DNA from: Paracoccus marinus
GTDB taxonomy: Bacteria > Pseudomonadota > Alphaproteobacteria > Rhodobacterales > Rhodobacteraceae
DNA length: 64,000 nucleotides
Direction of reading: 5' to 3'
Assembly (NCBI RefSeq): GCF_007018965.1
Contig: NZ_VJYZ01000018.1
Location: 183,339-247,338, forward strand
Part shown: piece after piece, positions 18,441 through 28,020 of the stretch
How the letters are laid out: every line of letters begins with the position of its first letter
How positions within the stretch are numbered: position 1 is the stretch's first letter
Notes under the pieces: model-generated
The model's input: the letters and a program-made list of their open reading frames with translations, nothing else
Told to the model about the DNA's origin: nothing
The model's database searches: none
Made by a program: the position numbers and the translations under genes

Positions 18441-18926
18441 ATGACGGTTCGCGTCGGCATCATCATGGGCAGCCAGTCCGACTGGGCCACCATGCGCGAG
18501 GCCGCGCAGATCCTGGACGAGCTGGGGGTCGCCTGCGAATCCCGGATCGTCAGCGCCCATCGCACCCCCGATCGCCTGTGGCGCTACGGGGTCGAGGCGG
18601 CGGATCGCGGGCTGCGGGTCATCATCGCGGGTGCGGGCGGGGCCGCGCACCTGCCCGGCATGATGGCGTCCAAGACACGGCTGCCGGTGATCGGCGTGCC
18701 GGTCCAGACCAAGGCGCTGGCTGGTGTCGATTCGCTTTATTCGATCGTTCAGATGCCCAAAGGCTATCCCGTCGCCACGATGGCGATCGGCGCGGCGGGG
18801 GCGGCCAATGCCGGGCTGATGGCGGCCGCGATCCTCGCGCTGGGGGACGAGGCGCTGGCGGCCCGGCTTGACGCCTGGCGCGCCGCGCTCTCCGCATCGA
18901 TCCCCGAGGAGCCTTCGGATGACTGA
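18441..18926 (+). CDS. purE: 5-(carboxyamino)imidazole ribonucleotide mutase
   Basis: Converts N5-CAIR to CAIR in purine synthesis. The 161-residue protein has the class I PurE signatures [10 protein letters not shown] at the N-terminus, [23 protein letters not shown] and [14 protein letters not shown]. The ATG at 18441 is preceded by AAGGGGCAAGG. It overlaps purK by 8 bp, so the two are co-translated. Confidence 0.97.
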   Translation: MTVRVGIIMGSQSDWATMREAAQILDELGVACESRIVSAHRTPDRLWRYGVEAADRGLRVIIAGAGGAAHLPGMMASKTRLPVIGVPVQTKALAGVDSLYSIVQMPKGYPVATMAIGAAGAANAGLMAAAILALGDEALAARLDAWRAALSASIPEEPSDD

Positions 18927-19983
18927 GGCGCTGGCACCCGGCGCGACCATCGGCATTCTGGGCGGCGGGCAGCTGGGCCGGATGCTGTCGGTGGCGGCAA
19001 GCCGGCTCGGCTATCGCTGCCACGTCTACGAACCCGGCGCCGCGCCCGCGGGCGACGTGGCCGCACGGGTGACGACCGCCCCGTACGAGGACGAGGCCGC
19101 GATCCGCGCCTTTGCCCGCGCGGTCGATGTGGTCACCTACGAGTTCGAGAACGTGCCGGCCGCCGCGCTCGACCTGATCGAATCCATCGTCCCGATCCGC
19201 CCCGGCCGCCGCGCGCTGGCCGTGAGCCAGGACCGGATCGACGAAAAGGACTTCCTCTCCGGCCTGGGCCTTGCGACCGCGCCTTATGCGCGGATCGACA
19301 GCGCGGCCGACCTTGACGCCGCGATGGCGGGGCATGACCGCGCGATCCTGAAGACGCGGCGTCTGGGCTATGACGGCAAGGGGCAGCTGCGGCTGGCCAC
19401 CGGCGACGACATGGCCGCCGCCTGGGCGCGGGTGAACGCGCCATCTGTGCTGGAGGGCTTCGTCGATTTCAGCGCCGAGATCAGCGTCATCGTCGCGCGC
19501 GGGACCGACGGCGCGGTCGCCGCCTTCGACCCCGGCCTGAACCTGCACGAGGGCGGGATCCTGCGCCGCACCACCGTTCCCTGCGGACTGCCCGCGCGGC
19601 TGGTGCAGGACGCGGTGCTCATCGCGTCGCGGATCGTGTCCGCGCTCGACTATGTGGGCGTGATGGGGGTCGAGCTGTTCGTGACGCCAGCCGGGCTGGT
19701 CGTGAACGAGATCGCGCCACGGGTCCACAACTCGGGCCACTGGACGCAGGCCGGCTGCGCGGTGGACCAGTTCGAACAGCATGTCCGCGCGGTCGCGGGC
19801 CTGCCGCTGGGCGACGGGCGGCGTCATGCGGACGTGGTGATGGAAAACCTGATCGGCGCCGACACCGACCGGCTGCCCGACCTGCTGCGCGCGCCGGACA
19901 CGCAGGTTCACCTGTACGGCAAGTCCGAGGTGAAGCCCGGCCGCAAGATGGGCCACGTCAACCGGATCGTGCGGACCGGCTGA
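18919..19983 (+). CDS. purK: 5-(carboxyamino)imidazole ribonucleotide synthase
   Basis: ATP-dependent carboxylation of AIR to N5-CAIR, feeding PurE. The 354-residue ATP-grasp protein has [17 protein letters not shown] at the N-terminus, [28 protein letters not shown] in the ATP-binding lobe, [17 protein letters not shown], and [14 protein letters not shown] with metal ligands. Start ATG lies inside the end of purE. Confidence 0.97.
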   Translation: MTEALAPGATIGILGGGQLGRMLSVAASRLGYRCHVYEPGAAPAGDVAARVTTAPYEDEAAIRAFARAVDVVTYEFENVPAAALDLIESIVPIRPGRRALAVSQDRIDEKDFLSGLGLATAPYARIDSAADLDAAMAGHDRAILKTRRLGYDGKGQLRLATGDDMAAAWARVNAPSVLEGFVDFSAEISVIVARGTDGAVAAFDPGLNLHEGGILRRTTVPCGLPARLVQDAVLIASRIVSALDYVGVMGVELFVTPAGLVVNEIAPRVHNSGHWTQAGCAVDQFEQHVRAVAGLPLGDGRRHADVVMENLIGADTDRLPDLLRAPDTQVHLYGKSEVKPGRKMGHVNRIVRTG

Positions 19984-20049
19984 TCCGTTGACGGCCCCCG
20001 GACGCGCTGGCAGGCTGGCGCCGACATTTCAGCACCACGGGGATTTGCC

Positions 20050-21648
20050 ATGCAGGGTATGCTGCTGCTCAGCCTGTTGCCGCTCGCCTTTGCTCTTTCG
20101 GGCCTTGGGGGCGGCGGCTCCGACGAGGATGGGGACGATCAGGCGGCGATCCCGGGCACCGACGGCGCGGACGCGTTGCAGGGAACGCCCGCGCCCGACC
20201 TGATCGACGCGGGCGCGGGTGCCGACGCGATATTGGGCTTTGGCGGCGCGGATACGGTGCTGGGCGGCGACGGCGACGACGACATCTCGGGCAGCAGCGG
20301 CACCCGCGACGATCACATCGACGCGGGCGCGGGCGACGACACGGTGCGCTACGTGGGCGATCATTCGACCGTTCTCGGCGGCGCGGGAAACGACGTGCTG
20401 CGCGATCTGGGCGAGACCGGCGACGGGCTGATGGTCCGGGGCGGCGACGGCGACGACACCATCGCGGGCTGCGGAACGCTTGACGGCGGCGCGGGCGATG
20501 ACGTCCTGGTCTACGACCACGGCGGGGTGGCGACGATGACCGGCGGCGACGGCGCGGATATCTTTGGCGTGACGGGCGGGGCGACGGCGCTGTCGCGCGA
20601 CGACGCGCCCGTCATCACAGACTTCGACCCGGCCCACGACCGTATCCTGCTAAACGGCGTGGACGAGGCCGATCTGCACGACGGGCTCGTCCGCAGCACG
20701 GTCGTCACCCATGCCGACGGCTCGACCGAGACGCTGCTGGGCGATCCCGATGCGCCGCTGATGCGGCTGCAGGGCACCCACGCGCTGACCGCAGACAGCT
20801 TCCCGCAGGGCTTCCTGCGGGACGGAGCAACCCGCACCGGCACCGAAGGCGATGACCATGTCGACGTCTATCCGTTCCACCCCTGGGCCGGGGACGATCC
20901 GCTGGGGGCCACGCTGACCGACCGCGTGGATGCGGGCGCCGGCGACGACGTCATCGACGCCGCGCGCACGTCCGGTCCGCTGGGCCGCCTGAGGCTGGAT
21001 GGCGGCGATGGCGACGACAGCATCTTCGGCGGCTCGGGCGCGGACAGGATCGACGGCGGCGACGGAAGCGACCAGCTTCTGGACGGCCCCGACGGGCGGC
21101 CGTTCACCGGCGCGCCGTTCCGCTTTGCCTCGGACGACGACCTGCTGCGGGGCGGGGCGGGCGGCGACACCATCGTGGCCGGGAACGGCGCCGACACGCT
21201 TCTGGGCGGCGACGGCGACGACGTGCTGGACGACGGCTATCTTACGCTGGACCTGGGCCCGGACCCGAACCGCATCCTCGTCGACGATGCGGCGACACTG
21301 GACGGCGGCGCGGGTGACGACACGCTGACGTTGAGCGGCGGGGACGTGGCGATGCTGGGTGAAGGCTCGGACGAGGCCTTTGTCCAACTGGACGAAACCC
21401 TGCCCGGCGATGCGGGCGGGGTGGTGACCGTGACCGATTTCACCCCGGGCGAGGACCGGCTGGGGATCCACGTCGCGGGCCCGCTGGGCAGCGCGCCGCC
21501 CTTGCTGCGGACCTGGGCCGCGGATGACGGGTCGGGGCTTTACGTCGGCATCGAAGGGCGCGACGAAGCGGTCGCCTTCCTGCGCGGCGTGTCGGCGGTG
21601 GCCGGGGGCGACCTGTCGGCGGCGGTCGTGCCGCCCGACGCGATGTAA
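20050..21648 (+). CDS. RTX-type calcium-binding repeat protein
   Basis: A 532-residue, strongly acidic protein with many glycine/aspartate nonapeptides (for example GGDGDDDISG, GGAGNDVL, GGDGDDSIFGGSG, GGAGGDTIVAGNGADTLLGG), the RTX beta-roll pattern that folds on calcium. The N-terminus has a hydrophobic stretch (about residues 4-18, MLLLSLLPLAFALSGLG) followed by a Gly/Asp linker, resembling a membrane anchor or Sec signal rather than a free type I secretion substrate. Two segments (ITDFDPAHDRILL and VTDFTPGEDRLGI) resemble hemolysin-family strands. No adjacent type I secretion genes. Function unknown. Confidence 0.8.
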   Translation: MQGMLLLSLLPLAFALSGLGGGGSDEDGDDQAAIPGTDGADALQGTPAPDLIDAGAGADAILGFGGADTVLGGDGDDDISGSSGTRDDHIDAGAGDDTVRYVGDHSTVLGGAGNDVLRDLGETGDGLMVRGGDGDDTIAGCGTLDGGAGDDVLVYDHGGVATMTGGDGADIFGVTGGATALSRDDAPVITDFDPAHDRILLNGVDEADLHDGLVRSTVVTHADGSTETLLGDPDAPLMRLQGTHALTADSFPQGFLRDGATRTGTEGDDHVDVYPFHPWAGDDPLGATLTDRVDAGAGDDVIDAARTSGPLGRLRLDGGDGDDSIFGGSGADRIDGGDGSDQLLDGPDGRPFTGAPFRFASDDDLLRGGAGGDTIVAGNGADTLLGGDGDDVLDDGYLTLDLGPDPNRILVDDAATLDGGAGDDTLTLSGGDVAMLGEGSDEAFVQLDETLPGDAGGVVTVTDFTPGEDRLGIHVAGPLGSAPPLLRTWAADDGSGLYVGIEGRDEAVAFLRGVSAVAGGDLSAAVVPPDAM

Positions 21649-21668
21649 GGGACGCCCGGCGGCGTCCC
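21649..21668. terminator. Hairpin between convergent genes
   Basis: GGGACGCC and GGCGTCCC form an 8-bp stem with a CGGC loop directly after the RTX gene stop and 13 bp before the end of the dipeptidase gene. No T-run, so termination in either direction is only likely. Confidence 0.5.
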
Positions 21669-21680
21669 CCGCGCCCCCGC

Positions 21681-22859
21681 TCAGCCCGCCGGCAGCGTTT
21701 CCGACAGGTAGCGCATCATGTTGCCGCCCATGACCTTGGCGATCTGCGCCTCGGTCAGGCCCTCGTCCATGAGCGCCTGCGTCAACGCGGGAAGGTCGGC
21801 CGCGTCGATGCGCGTCTTGACCGCGCCGTCGAAGTCCGACCCCAGCGCCACGGCGTCCTCGCCCAGCACGTCGATGCCGCCCTTGATCGAGCGGGCGATC
21901 CCGGTCGGCGTGTCGTCGCAGGTCGCCTCTTCCCAGAAGCCGATGCCGACGATGCCGCCCTTGGCCACGATCTGCTGCATCAGGTCGTCGGGCAGGTTGC
22001 GGTGATTGTCGCAGACGCTGCGGATGCCGGTATGGCTCAGCATCGGCCGCGTGCCGGGCATCGCCAGCACATCGCTGACCATCTGCGGCGAGGCGTGGGC
22101 CAGATCGATGATGATGTCCTGATCGACCATGCGCTGCACCAGCTCGCGCCCGAACGCGGTAAGCCCCTGGTTGCTTTCGCCGTGCAGCGAGCCGCCGGTT
22201 TCGTTGTCGAAGAAATGCGTCAGGCCGATCAGGCGGAAGCCCGCCCCCTCCATCACGCCCAGATTGGCGATCTGGCCTTCCAGCGGGTGCGCCCCTTCCA
22301 TGCCAAGGACGGCACCGACGACGCGGGCGCCCGCGGCGCGGTCGGCCAGCAGCTTGTCGAGGTCCGCGCGGCTGTGGATCACGCGCACGAGGTCGGGGTT
22401 CGCCTCGGCCATCCGGGTCAGCCGGTGGGCCTGGTCCAGCGCGCGTTCCTTGAGGCTGAACCACGACTGCACCGGGCGCAGCTGCGCGATCACCAGCGGC
22501 GTGATGTTGTCCGAGGTGTCGGCGCTGTTGCTGTCGTAATTCTGCCCGGACGGGCTTTTCGTGACGGTGGTAAAGACCTGGACGGCCACGTTTCCCCGGT
22601 CGAGGCGCGGCAGGTCCACGTGACCCTCGGACCGCTCGCGGACGAGGTTGCGGTCCCAGAGCAGCGGGTCGGCGTGCAGGTCGCCGATGACGAGGCGCCG
22701 GTGCAGCGCGCGGGCCTGTTCCGACACCGGCCAGTCCTTGCTGCGGTCCACGGGGTTCTGCGCGCCCGCGATGTAGCGCGGCGCGAACACGAGGACCGCG
22801 ATCACGGCAAGCACGGCCAGCAGCAGCAGCCAGCGGAAGATCCGTCCTAGTCGCCTCAT
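21681..22859 (-). CDS. Membrane-anchored dipeptidase (peptidase family M19)
   Basis: A 392-residue zinc dipeptidase of the renal dipeptidase family. It has one N-terminal membrane span (about residues 10-28) so the enzyme probably faces the periplasm. Metal-site residues are seen in GDLHADPLLW (His and Asp), GMEGAHPLEG (bridging Glu), IDLAHASPQM and LSHTGIRSV (His). GSDFDGAVKT lies near the C-terminus. The start codon overlaps the stop of the GNAT gene upstream (ATGA), in an operon with pepF. Confidence 0.92.
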   Translation of the reverse strand: MRRLGRIFRWLLLLAVLAVIAVLVFAPRYIAGAQNPVDRSKDWPVSEQARALHRRLVIGDLHADPLLWDRNLVRERSEGHVDLPRLDRGNVAVQVFTTVTKSPSGQNYDSNSADTSDNITPLVIAQLRPVQSWFSLKERALDQAHRLTRMAEANPDLVRVIHSRADLDKLLADRAAGARVVGAVLGMEGAHPLEGQIANLGVMEGAGFRLIGLTHFFDNETGGSLHGESNQGLTAFGRELVQRMVDQDIIIDLAHASPQMVSDVLAMPGTRPMLSHTGIRSVCDNHRNLPDDLMQQIVAKGGIVGIGFWEEATCDDTPTGIARSIKGGIDVLGEDAVALGSDFDGAVKTRIDAADLPALTQALMDEGLTEAQIAKVMGGNMMRYLSETLPAG

Positions 22860-23365
22860 AGGGAAAGCCTCATGATGTGCTGGGGGCCGCGCGTGCCGCC
22901 AAGGAAATCCTCGCCCTCGTCCCGGAAGCCGGATGCGAGATACAGCGCCCGCGCGCCGGGGTTGAGGTGGTTGACCGTCAGCACGACCTCGCGGGCGCGG
23001 GGAAAGCGCGCGCGCACGTAGCCGCGCAGCTGCGCGAGCGCCAGCCGTCCAATCCCGCTGCCCTGCGCCGCCGCATCCACCAGCACGCCGCGCAGGCCGA
23101 TGCTGTCGGCCCGGGCGAAATCGTGGCGCTGATGGAACAGCGGGTCGAGCTTGAAGCAGCCGACCACCCGGTTGCCGCGCCTGATCTCGTGAAACGAGAT
23201 GCCGGGCGTGTCGTCCAGGATCATCTCGGCGCCGTCGCCTGCGTATTGCCCCGGCAACTGGCGCAGCGCGGCCAAGCGGTCGAGCCGCGCGGGCGGGCAG
23301 GGCGCAAGCGTGATTGCACCCTGGCCGGGCGGGGCGGCGGCAGCCGGGACGGGGGCGTCCCTCAT
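22856..23365 (-). CDS. GNAT-family N-acetyltransferase
   Basis: A 169-residue protein with GNAT motifs: VGCFKLDP, the acetyl-CoA loop region GLRGVLVDAAAQGSGIGRLAL (Q-x-x-G-x-G/A pattern) and LTVNHLNPGARALYLASGF. Substrate unknown. It overlaps pepF upstream and the dipeptidase downstream by 4 bp each (ATGA), so the three peptidase-related genes are translationally coupled. Confidence 0.85.
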   Translation of the reverse strand: MRDAPVPAAAAPPGQGAITLAPCPPARLDRLAALRQLPGQYAGDGAEMILDDTPGISFHEIRRGNRVVGCFKLDPLFHQRHDFARADSIGLRGVLVDAAAQGSGIGRLALAQLRGYVRARFPRAREVVLTVNHLNPGARALYLASGFRDEGEDFLGGTRGPQHIMRLSL

Positions 23366-25182
23366 TGCTCCATCGCTTCCAGCTCGTCGATGAAGCCTTC
23401 GATCATGGACAGGCCCTTGTTCCAGAACGCCGGATCGGCCGCGTTCAGGCCGAAGGGCCGCAGCAGCTCGGAATGGTGCTTGGACCCACCCGCGCGCAGC
23501 ATGTCGAAATACTTGTCCTGGAAGCCCTGCGGCTGATCCTCGTAGGCCGCGTAGAGCGCGTTCACCAGCCCGTCGCCAAAGGCGTAGGCATAGACGTAGA
23601 ACGGCGAGTGGACGAAGTGCGGGACGTAGGTCCAGAACGTCTCGTAGCCCGGCATGAACTCGAACACGTCGCCCAGGCTCTCGATCTGCACTTCCATCCA
23701 GATCGCGTTGATGTCGTCGGGCGTCAGCTCGCCTTCGGCGCGGGCGGCGTGCAGGCGGCATTCAAAGTCGTAAAAGGCGATCTGGCGGATGACCGTGTTG
23801 ATCATGTCCTCGACCTTGCCCGCCAGCAGCGCCTTGCGCTGGACCGGGTCGGAGGTGTTGGCCAGGAGCGCCCGGAAGGTCAGCATCTCGCCAAAGACGC
23901 TTGCGGTTTCGGCCAGCGTCAGGGGCGTGGACGACAGCAGTTCGCCCTGTTCCGCGGCCAGCCGCTGGTGGACGCCGTGGCCCAGTTCATGCGCCAGCGT
24001 CATCACGTCGCGCGGTTTGCCGAGATAGTTCAGCATGACGTAGGGATGCACGGTCGTCACGGTCGGATGCGCGAAAGCCCCCGGCGCCTTGCCCGGCTTC
24101 ACGCCCGCGTCGATCCAGCCATGATCGAAGAACGGCAGCGCCAGGTCGGCGAGCTTCGGGTCGAAACCCGCGTAGGCGTCCAGCACCGTGCTGCGCGCCT
24201 CGTCCCAGCCGATGGTGCGCGGGGCTTCCGTGGGCAGCGGCGCGTTGCGGTCCCAGACCTGGAGCTTGTCGAGACCCAGCCAGCGCGCCTTCAGGCGGTA
24301 GTAGCGGTGCGACAGGCGCGGATAGGCCGCGACGACGGCATCGCGCAGCGCCTGCACGACCTCGGGCTCGACGTGGTTCGACAGGTGGCGCGCGGTCTGG
24401 GGCGTGGGCATCCGGCGCCACTTGTCCTCGACCGCCTTTTCCTTGGCGAGCGTGTTGTGGATGCGCGCGAACAGCTTGACGTTGTCGCCAAAGACCCGCG
24501 CCAGCGCCCGCGCGCCCGCCTCGCGCCGGGTGCGGTCGTGGTCCGTCAGCAGGTTCAGCGTGGCTTCCAGCCCCATCGTCTCGCCGTCCACGTCGAACGT
24601 CAGCGCCGCCGTCGTCTCGTCGAAAAGCCGGTTCCACGCCGCGGCGCCCACGACCGAGTTGTCGTGCAGGAACCGTTCCAGCTCGTCCGACAGCTGGTGG
24701 GGGCGCAGGGCGCGCATGCGGTCGAACACCGGCTTGTAGCGGGCGGGGCCGTCGAGCGCGGTGAACACGCGCTGATAGACATCTTCGGGGATGCGGTTGA
24801 ACTCGAGGCTGAAGAACACCAGCGGGGTCGAGAAGTCGGTGAGCTTCGCCTGCAGGTCGCCAAGCGCCTTGGCCCGGCGCGCGTCCATCGTGTCCTGATA
24901 ATAGCGCAGGCCCACATAGGACATGAGCCGGCCGGAGATCAGGTCGATCCGCTCGTAGCGTTCGATGCATTCCAGCATTCCGGCGGGCGACAGGTCCGCC
25001 AGCCTGCCTTCGTAATCGGCGGCGAAGCGGGCGCAGGCGGCTTCCACCTCGGCCAGGTCGCGGGTGAGTTCCGGCGCGTCAGGGGCGGGATAAAGGTCCG
25101 ACAAGTCCCAGTCCGGCAGCTTGCCCAGGGTCGCGTCGGTGGCACCAGGCTTCTCGGCATCGCGGACGGGGGTGCGGGTCAT
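23362..25182 (-). CDS. pepF: Oligoendopeptidase F family protein (peptidase M3)
   Basis: Cytosolic zinc peptidase that degrades oligopeptides. The 606-residue protein carries the M3 zinc motif LAHELGHGVHQ (His398, Glu399, His402) and downstream the third-ligand region TASVFGEMLTF. The N-terminal LPDWDLSDLYPAPDAPEL is typical of PepF. The ATG at 25182 follows GCAGGAG; an upstream in-frame extension lacks similarity. First gene of a three-gene coupled operon with a GNAT and an M19 dipeptidase, suggesting peptide recycling. Confidence 0.94.
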   Translation of the reverse strand: MTRTPVRDAEKPGATDATLGKLPDWDLSDLYPAPDAPELTRDLAEVEAACARFAADYEGRLADLSPAGMLECIERYERIDLISGRLMSYVGLRYYQDTMDARRAKALGDLQAKLTDFSTPLVFFSLEFNRIPEDVYQRVFTALDGPARYKPVFDRMRALRPHQLSDELERFLHDNSVVGAAAWNRLFDETTAALTFDVDGETMGLEATLNLLTDHDRTRREAGARALARVFGDNVKLFARIHNTLAKEKAVEDKWRRMPTPQTARHLSNHVEPEVVQALRDAVVAAYPRLSHRYYRLKARWLGLDKLQVWDRNAPLPTEAPRTIGWDEARSTVLDAYAGFDPKLADLALPFFDHGWIDAGVKPGKAPGAFAHPTVTTVHPYVMLNYLGKPRDVMTLAHELGHGVHQRLAAEQGELLSSTPLTLAETASVFGEMLTFRALLANTSDPVQRKALLAGKVEDMINTVIRQIAFYDFECRLHAARAEGELTPDDINAIWMEVQIESLGDVFEFMPGYETFWTYVPHFVHSPFYVYAYAFGDGLVNALYAAYEDQPQGFQDKYFDMLRAGGSKHHSELLRPFGLNAADPAFWNKGLSMIEGFIDELEAMEQ

Positions 25183-25406
25183 CGGCTGCTCCTGCGCGTT
25201 GGGATCATGCGGGCAACACTTGGACCTTTGGAGGACCGGGTTCAAGCGCGGCGGAGCCGGGCGGACGGATGGTCGTTCAGGCCGGTGGCCCGGCGGCGGG
25301 ATATCTTTCCTGCCGCGCGGACATTCGCGCGACGCTCCGTCGCGGGCGATTGCGCGGCATTTTCGGCCCGCCTAGCCTTCGCGCCGTGCCATCACAGGGG
25401 AACGCC

Positions 25407-26708
25407 ATGACCGACACGACCGCCGCCGCCCGCCCGCAGGGCTTCGACACGCTCGCCGTCCACGCGGGCGCCAAGGCCGATCCGGCCACGGGCGCGCGGC
25501 AGGTGCCGATCTATCAGACCACCGCCTATCAGTTCCGCGACGCCGACCACGCCGCCCGGCTCTTCAACCTGCAAGAGGTCGGCTACATCTATTCGCGGCT
25601 GACGAACCCGACTGTCAGCGCGCTGCAGGACCGCATCGCCGCGCTGGAAGGGGGCGCGGGCGCGGTCTGCTGTTCGTCGGGGCACGCGGCGCAGATCCTC
25701 GCGCTCTTGCCGCTGATGGGGCCGGGGCTGAACATCGTCGCCTCGACCCGGCTTTACGGCGGCACGGTCACGCAGTTCGGGCAGACGATCCGCCGCTTCG
25801 GCTGGTCGGCGACGTTCGTGGACCTCGACGACGAGGCCGCCGTCCGCGCCGCCATCGACGAGAACACGCGGGCAATCTTCGTCGAGTCGATCTCGAACCC
25901 CGGGGGCTACGTCACCGACATTCCGGCGATCGCACGTATCGCGGACGAGGCGGGGATCCCGCTCATCGTCGATAACACGCTGGCGAGCCCGTACCTGTGC
26001 CGCCCGATTGAACATGGCGCGACCCTGGTCGTCCACAGCCTGACGAAATACCTGACCGGGAATGGCACCGTCACCGGCGGCGTCGTGGTGGACAGCGGCA
26101 GGTTCGACTGGTCGGCGTCGGACAGGTTCCCCTCGCTCTCGCAGCCCGAGGCCGCCTATCACGGGCTGAACTTCCACCAGACCTTCGGCGCGGCCGCCTT
26201 TACCTTCCACGGCATCGCCATCGGGCTGCGCGATCTCGGCATGACGCTGAACCCGCAGGCCGCGCATTACACGCTGATGGGGGTCGAGACGCTGGCGCTG
26301 CGGATGCCGCGCCATGTCGCGAACGCGGTCGCCGCGGCGGAGTACCTGGCCGGGCACGACGGCGTCGCGGCGGTCAGCTATGCCGGCCTGCCGGACAGCC
26401 CGTGGCACGACCGGGCGGCGCGGCTTTATCCCAAGGGGGCGGGGGCGCTGTTCACGGTGCAGCTGAAGGGCGGCTACGACGCCTGCGTGCGCTTCATCGG
26501 GGCGCTGAAGCTTTTCAGCCACGTCGCGAACCTGGGCGACGCGCGGTCGCTGGCGATCCATTCGGCGTCCACCACCCACCGCCAGCTAACCGGGGACCAG
26601 CAGGTCGCGGCGGGGGCGGGGCCGGACGTGGTGCGGCTGTCGATCGGGATCGAGGATCCCGCCGACATCATCGCCGATCTCGAACAGGCGCTGGCGGCGG
26701 CTGGCTGA
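25407..26708 (+). CDS. metY: O-acetylhomoserine (thiol)-lyase, PLP-dependent
   Basis: Makes homocysteine from O-acetylhomoserine and sulfide, or related sulfhydrylation. The 433-residue protein is of the Cys/Met metabolism PLP family: FDTLAVHAGAKADPATGARQ, YSRLTNPTVSALQDRIAALEGG, and the PLP lysine in VVHSLTKYLTGNGT (Lys214). FKLFSH-type and DARSLAIHSASTTHRQL segments support the MetY rather than MetB group. The ATG at 25407 follows CAGGGG. No SAM riboswitch was recognised in the 224-bp upstream gap. Confidence 0.93.
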   Translation: MTDTTAAARPQGFDTLAVHAGAKADPATGARQVPIYQTTAYQFRDADHAARLFNLQEVGYIYSRLTNPTVSALQDRIAALEGGAGAVCCSSGHAAQILALLPLMGPGLNIVASTRLYGGTVTQFGQTIRRFGWSATFVDLDDEAAVRAAIDENTRAIFVESISNPGGYVTDIPAIARIADEAGIPLIVDNTLASPYLCRPIEHGATLVVHSLTKYLTGNGTVTGGVVVDSGRFDWSASDRFPSLSQPEAAYHGLNFHQTFGAAAFTFHGIAIGLRDLGMTLNPQAAHYTLMGVETLALRMPRHVANAVAAAEYLAGHDGVAAVSYAGLPDSPWHDRAARLYPKGAGALFTVQLKGGYDACVRFIGALKLFSHVANLGDARSLAIHSASTTHRQLTGDQQVAAGAGPDVVRLSIGIEDPADIIADLEQALAAAG

Positions 26709-26742
26709 ACGGTCCGGCTGAAAGGTCCTGTGCCGGAAAGCA

Positions 26743-26768
26743 AAGGGGCGCCCGCGGGGGCGCCCCTT
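26743..26768. terminator. Hairpin between convergent metY and the SIMPL-protein gene
   Basis: AAGGGGCGCCC (26743-26753), loop GCGG, GGGCGCCCCTT (26758-26768): an 11-bp perfect stem that, being between convergent genes, can serve both. A-rich before and T-poor after. Confidence 0.65.
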
Positions 26769-26791
26769 CGTCGTGGCGGACTGGTTGTCGA

Positions 26792-27826
26792 TCAGTTGGT
26801 TGCAGGCGCGGCCGCGCCGGGTGCGGGCTGGCCGGCAGGCGGCACCGGCGCGGCGTCTGCGGGCGGTGCGGTCACCGGGGCCGGTTCCGACACACCTGCC
26901 GAGGCATCCCCCGGCGCACCCGCCGCCGCGCCCGCCGCTGCTCCGGTCGGAACCGGCGGCTCCATCGGCGGTTTTGGCTCGCGCGGGCCGCCCTTGCGGT
27001 CGCGCCCGCCCTTCTGCCAGTCGCACTTGCCGGGACCCGCCGCGCCGTCCCCCATAAGCTCGAACGTGGCGCCGACCATGGCGGTAAAGCTCAACTCGCC
27101 CGCCTCGACCGGGGTCGCGCCCGCCGCCGCGCTGTCCTGCGCGGCCATCCGGTACATCGGCGCGGGCGGGCTGATCGGGCCCGAGTTGTTCAGGCTGACC
27201 AGCCCGCCCAGTTCCAGCCCCGACGCCTCCGCCAGCACCTCGGCGGTGTGGCGCGCGTTCTCGACCGCCTTTTTCAGCGCCTCGTCCTGGGTCGCCTGCG
27301 CGTCCTCGCGCCCGAAGCTGATCCCCTGCACCTCGTTCGCGCCCGCCGTCACCAGCCGGTCCAGCACCCCGCCGAGCGAGGCGAGGTCGCGCACGGTGAT
27401 CGTCACCATGTTTTGCGCCTGGTAGCCGGTGATGACCGGCGGCTGCCCCTCGCGCGAATAATCCTGCAGCGGCGACAGGTTCAGCCCCGAGGTCTGGATG
27501 TCGCGCGGCTCGATCCCCTGCGCCTTCAGCGCGTCGATGACGGCGGTCTGGCGGGTGGCGTTGTCGGTCATCGCCTGCTGCGCGGTCGGGGCCTGCACCG
27601 TCACGCCGACGCTGACGGTCGCGATGTCGGGCTGGACGTTGGCCTTGCCCTCGCCCTGGGTGGTCAGCGTCGCGGGGTGGCGCGGCCCGCAACCGGGGGC
27701 CGCCTGTGCCGCCGGCGCAAGCGCGAGGGGCGCGAGGACGGCCAGCGCGACGGCGGGCAGAAGGCCCCGGCGGGCAGGGGTGCGGACGGGTGCATTGCGA
27801 TGCGTGGTGGCGGTTCTGATCGGCAT
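26792..27826 (-). CDS. SIMPL-domain (DUF541) exported protein
   Basis: A 344-residue protein with an N-terminal signal sequence (hydrophobic core about residues 21-42, cleavage probably after AQA), then a SIMPL/DUF541 domain: LTTQGEGKANVQPDIATVSV, ALKAQGIEPRDIQTSGLNL, TITVRDLASLGGVLD and NARHTAEVLAEASGL. The last ~80 residues are Pro/Ala-rich. SIMPL proteins are periplasmic or outer-membrane; E. coli YggE is linked to oxidative stress. Function here unassigned. Confidence 0.88.
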   Translation of the reverse strand: MPIRTATTHRNAPVRTPARRGLLPAVALAVLAPLALAPAAQAAPGCGPRHPATLTTQGEGKANVQPDIATVSVGVTVQAPTAQQAMTDNATRQTAVIDALKAQGIEPRDIQTSGLNLSPLQDYSREGQPPVITGYQAQNMVTITVRDLASLGGVLDRLVTAGANEVQGISFGREDAQATQDEALKKAVENARHTAEVLAEASGLELGGLVSLNNSGPISPPAPMYRMAAQDSAAAGATPVEAGELSFTAMVGATFELMGDGAAGPGKCDWQKGGRDRKGGPREPKPPMEPPVPTGAAAGAAAGAPGDASAGVSEPAPVTAPPADAAPVPPAGQPAPGAAAPATN

Positions 27827-27876
27827 GGATGATCCCTGAGGCGGATTGACTGGATGGCCGATGATGGCACGCGGCG

Positions 27877-27898
27877 GGAACGCACGAAAAAACGTTCC
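27877..27898. other. Inverted repeat in the divergent promoter region
   Basis: GGAACG and CGTTCC flank a 10-base A-rich loop between the SIMPL gene and the large PilM/PilP-like gene. It resembles GGAAC/CGTT elements of EcfG promoters, but the spacing (11 instead of about 16-17) does not fit; it may be an operator. Confidence 0.35.
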
Positions 27899-28020
27899 GG
27901 TGCGCTCACGATATGGTGTTTCGCTTTCCACGAGGCCCGTTCTGAGGTAGGTGTGGGACGAGCAGCAAACGGATCGCACCGCGCACCAACGACGGGCGGC
28001 CACAACGAAAAGCACCGGCC

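Noticed and set aside
25183..25406. Possible SAM riboswitch before metY
   Set aside because: No SAM-II-type pseudoknot pattern could be recognised in the gap; a covariance model search would decide.
27877..27898. EcfG (general stress) promoter in the SIMPL/large-protein gap
   Set aside because: GGAAC and CGTT are separated by 11 instead of about 16-17 bases.
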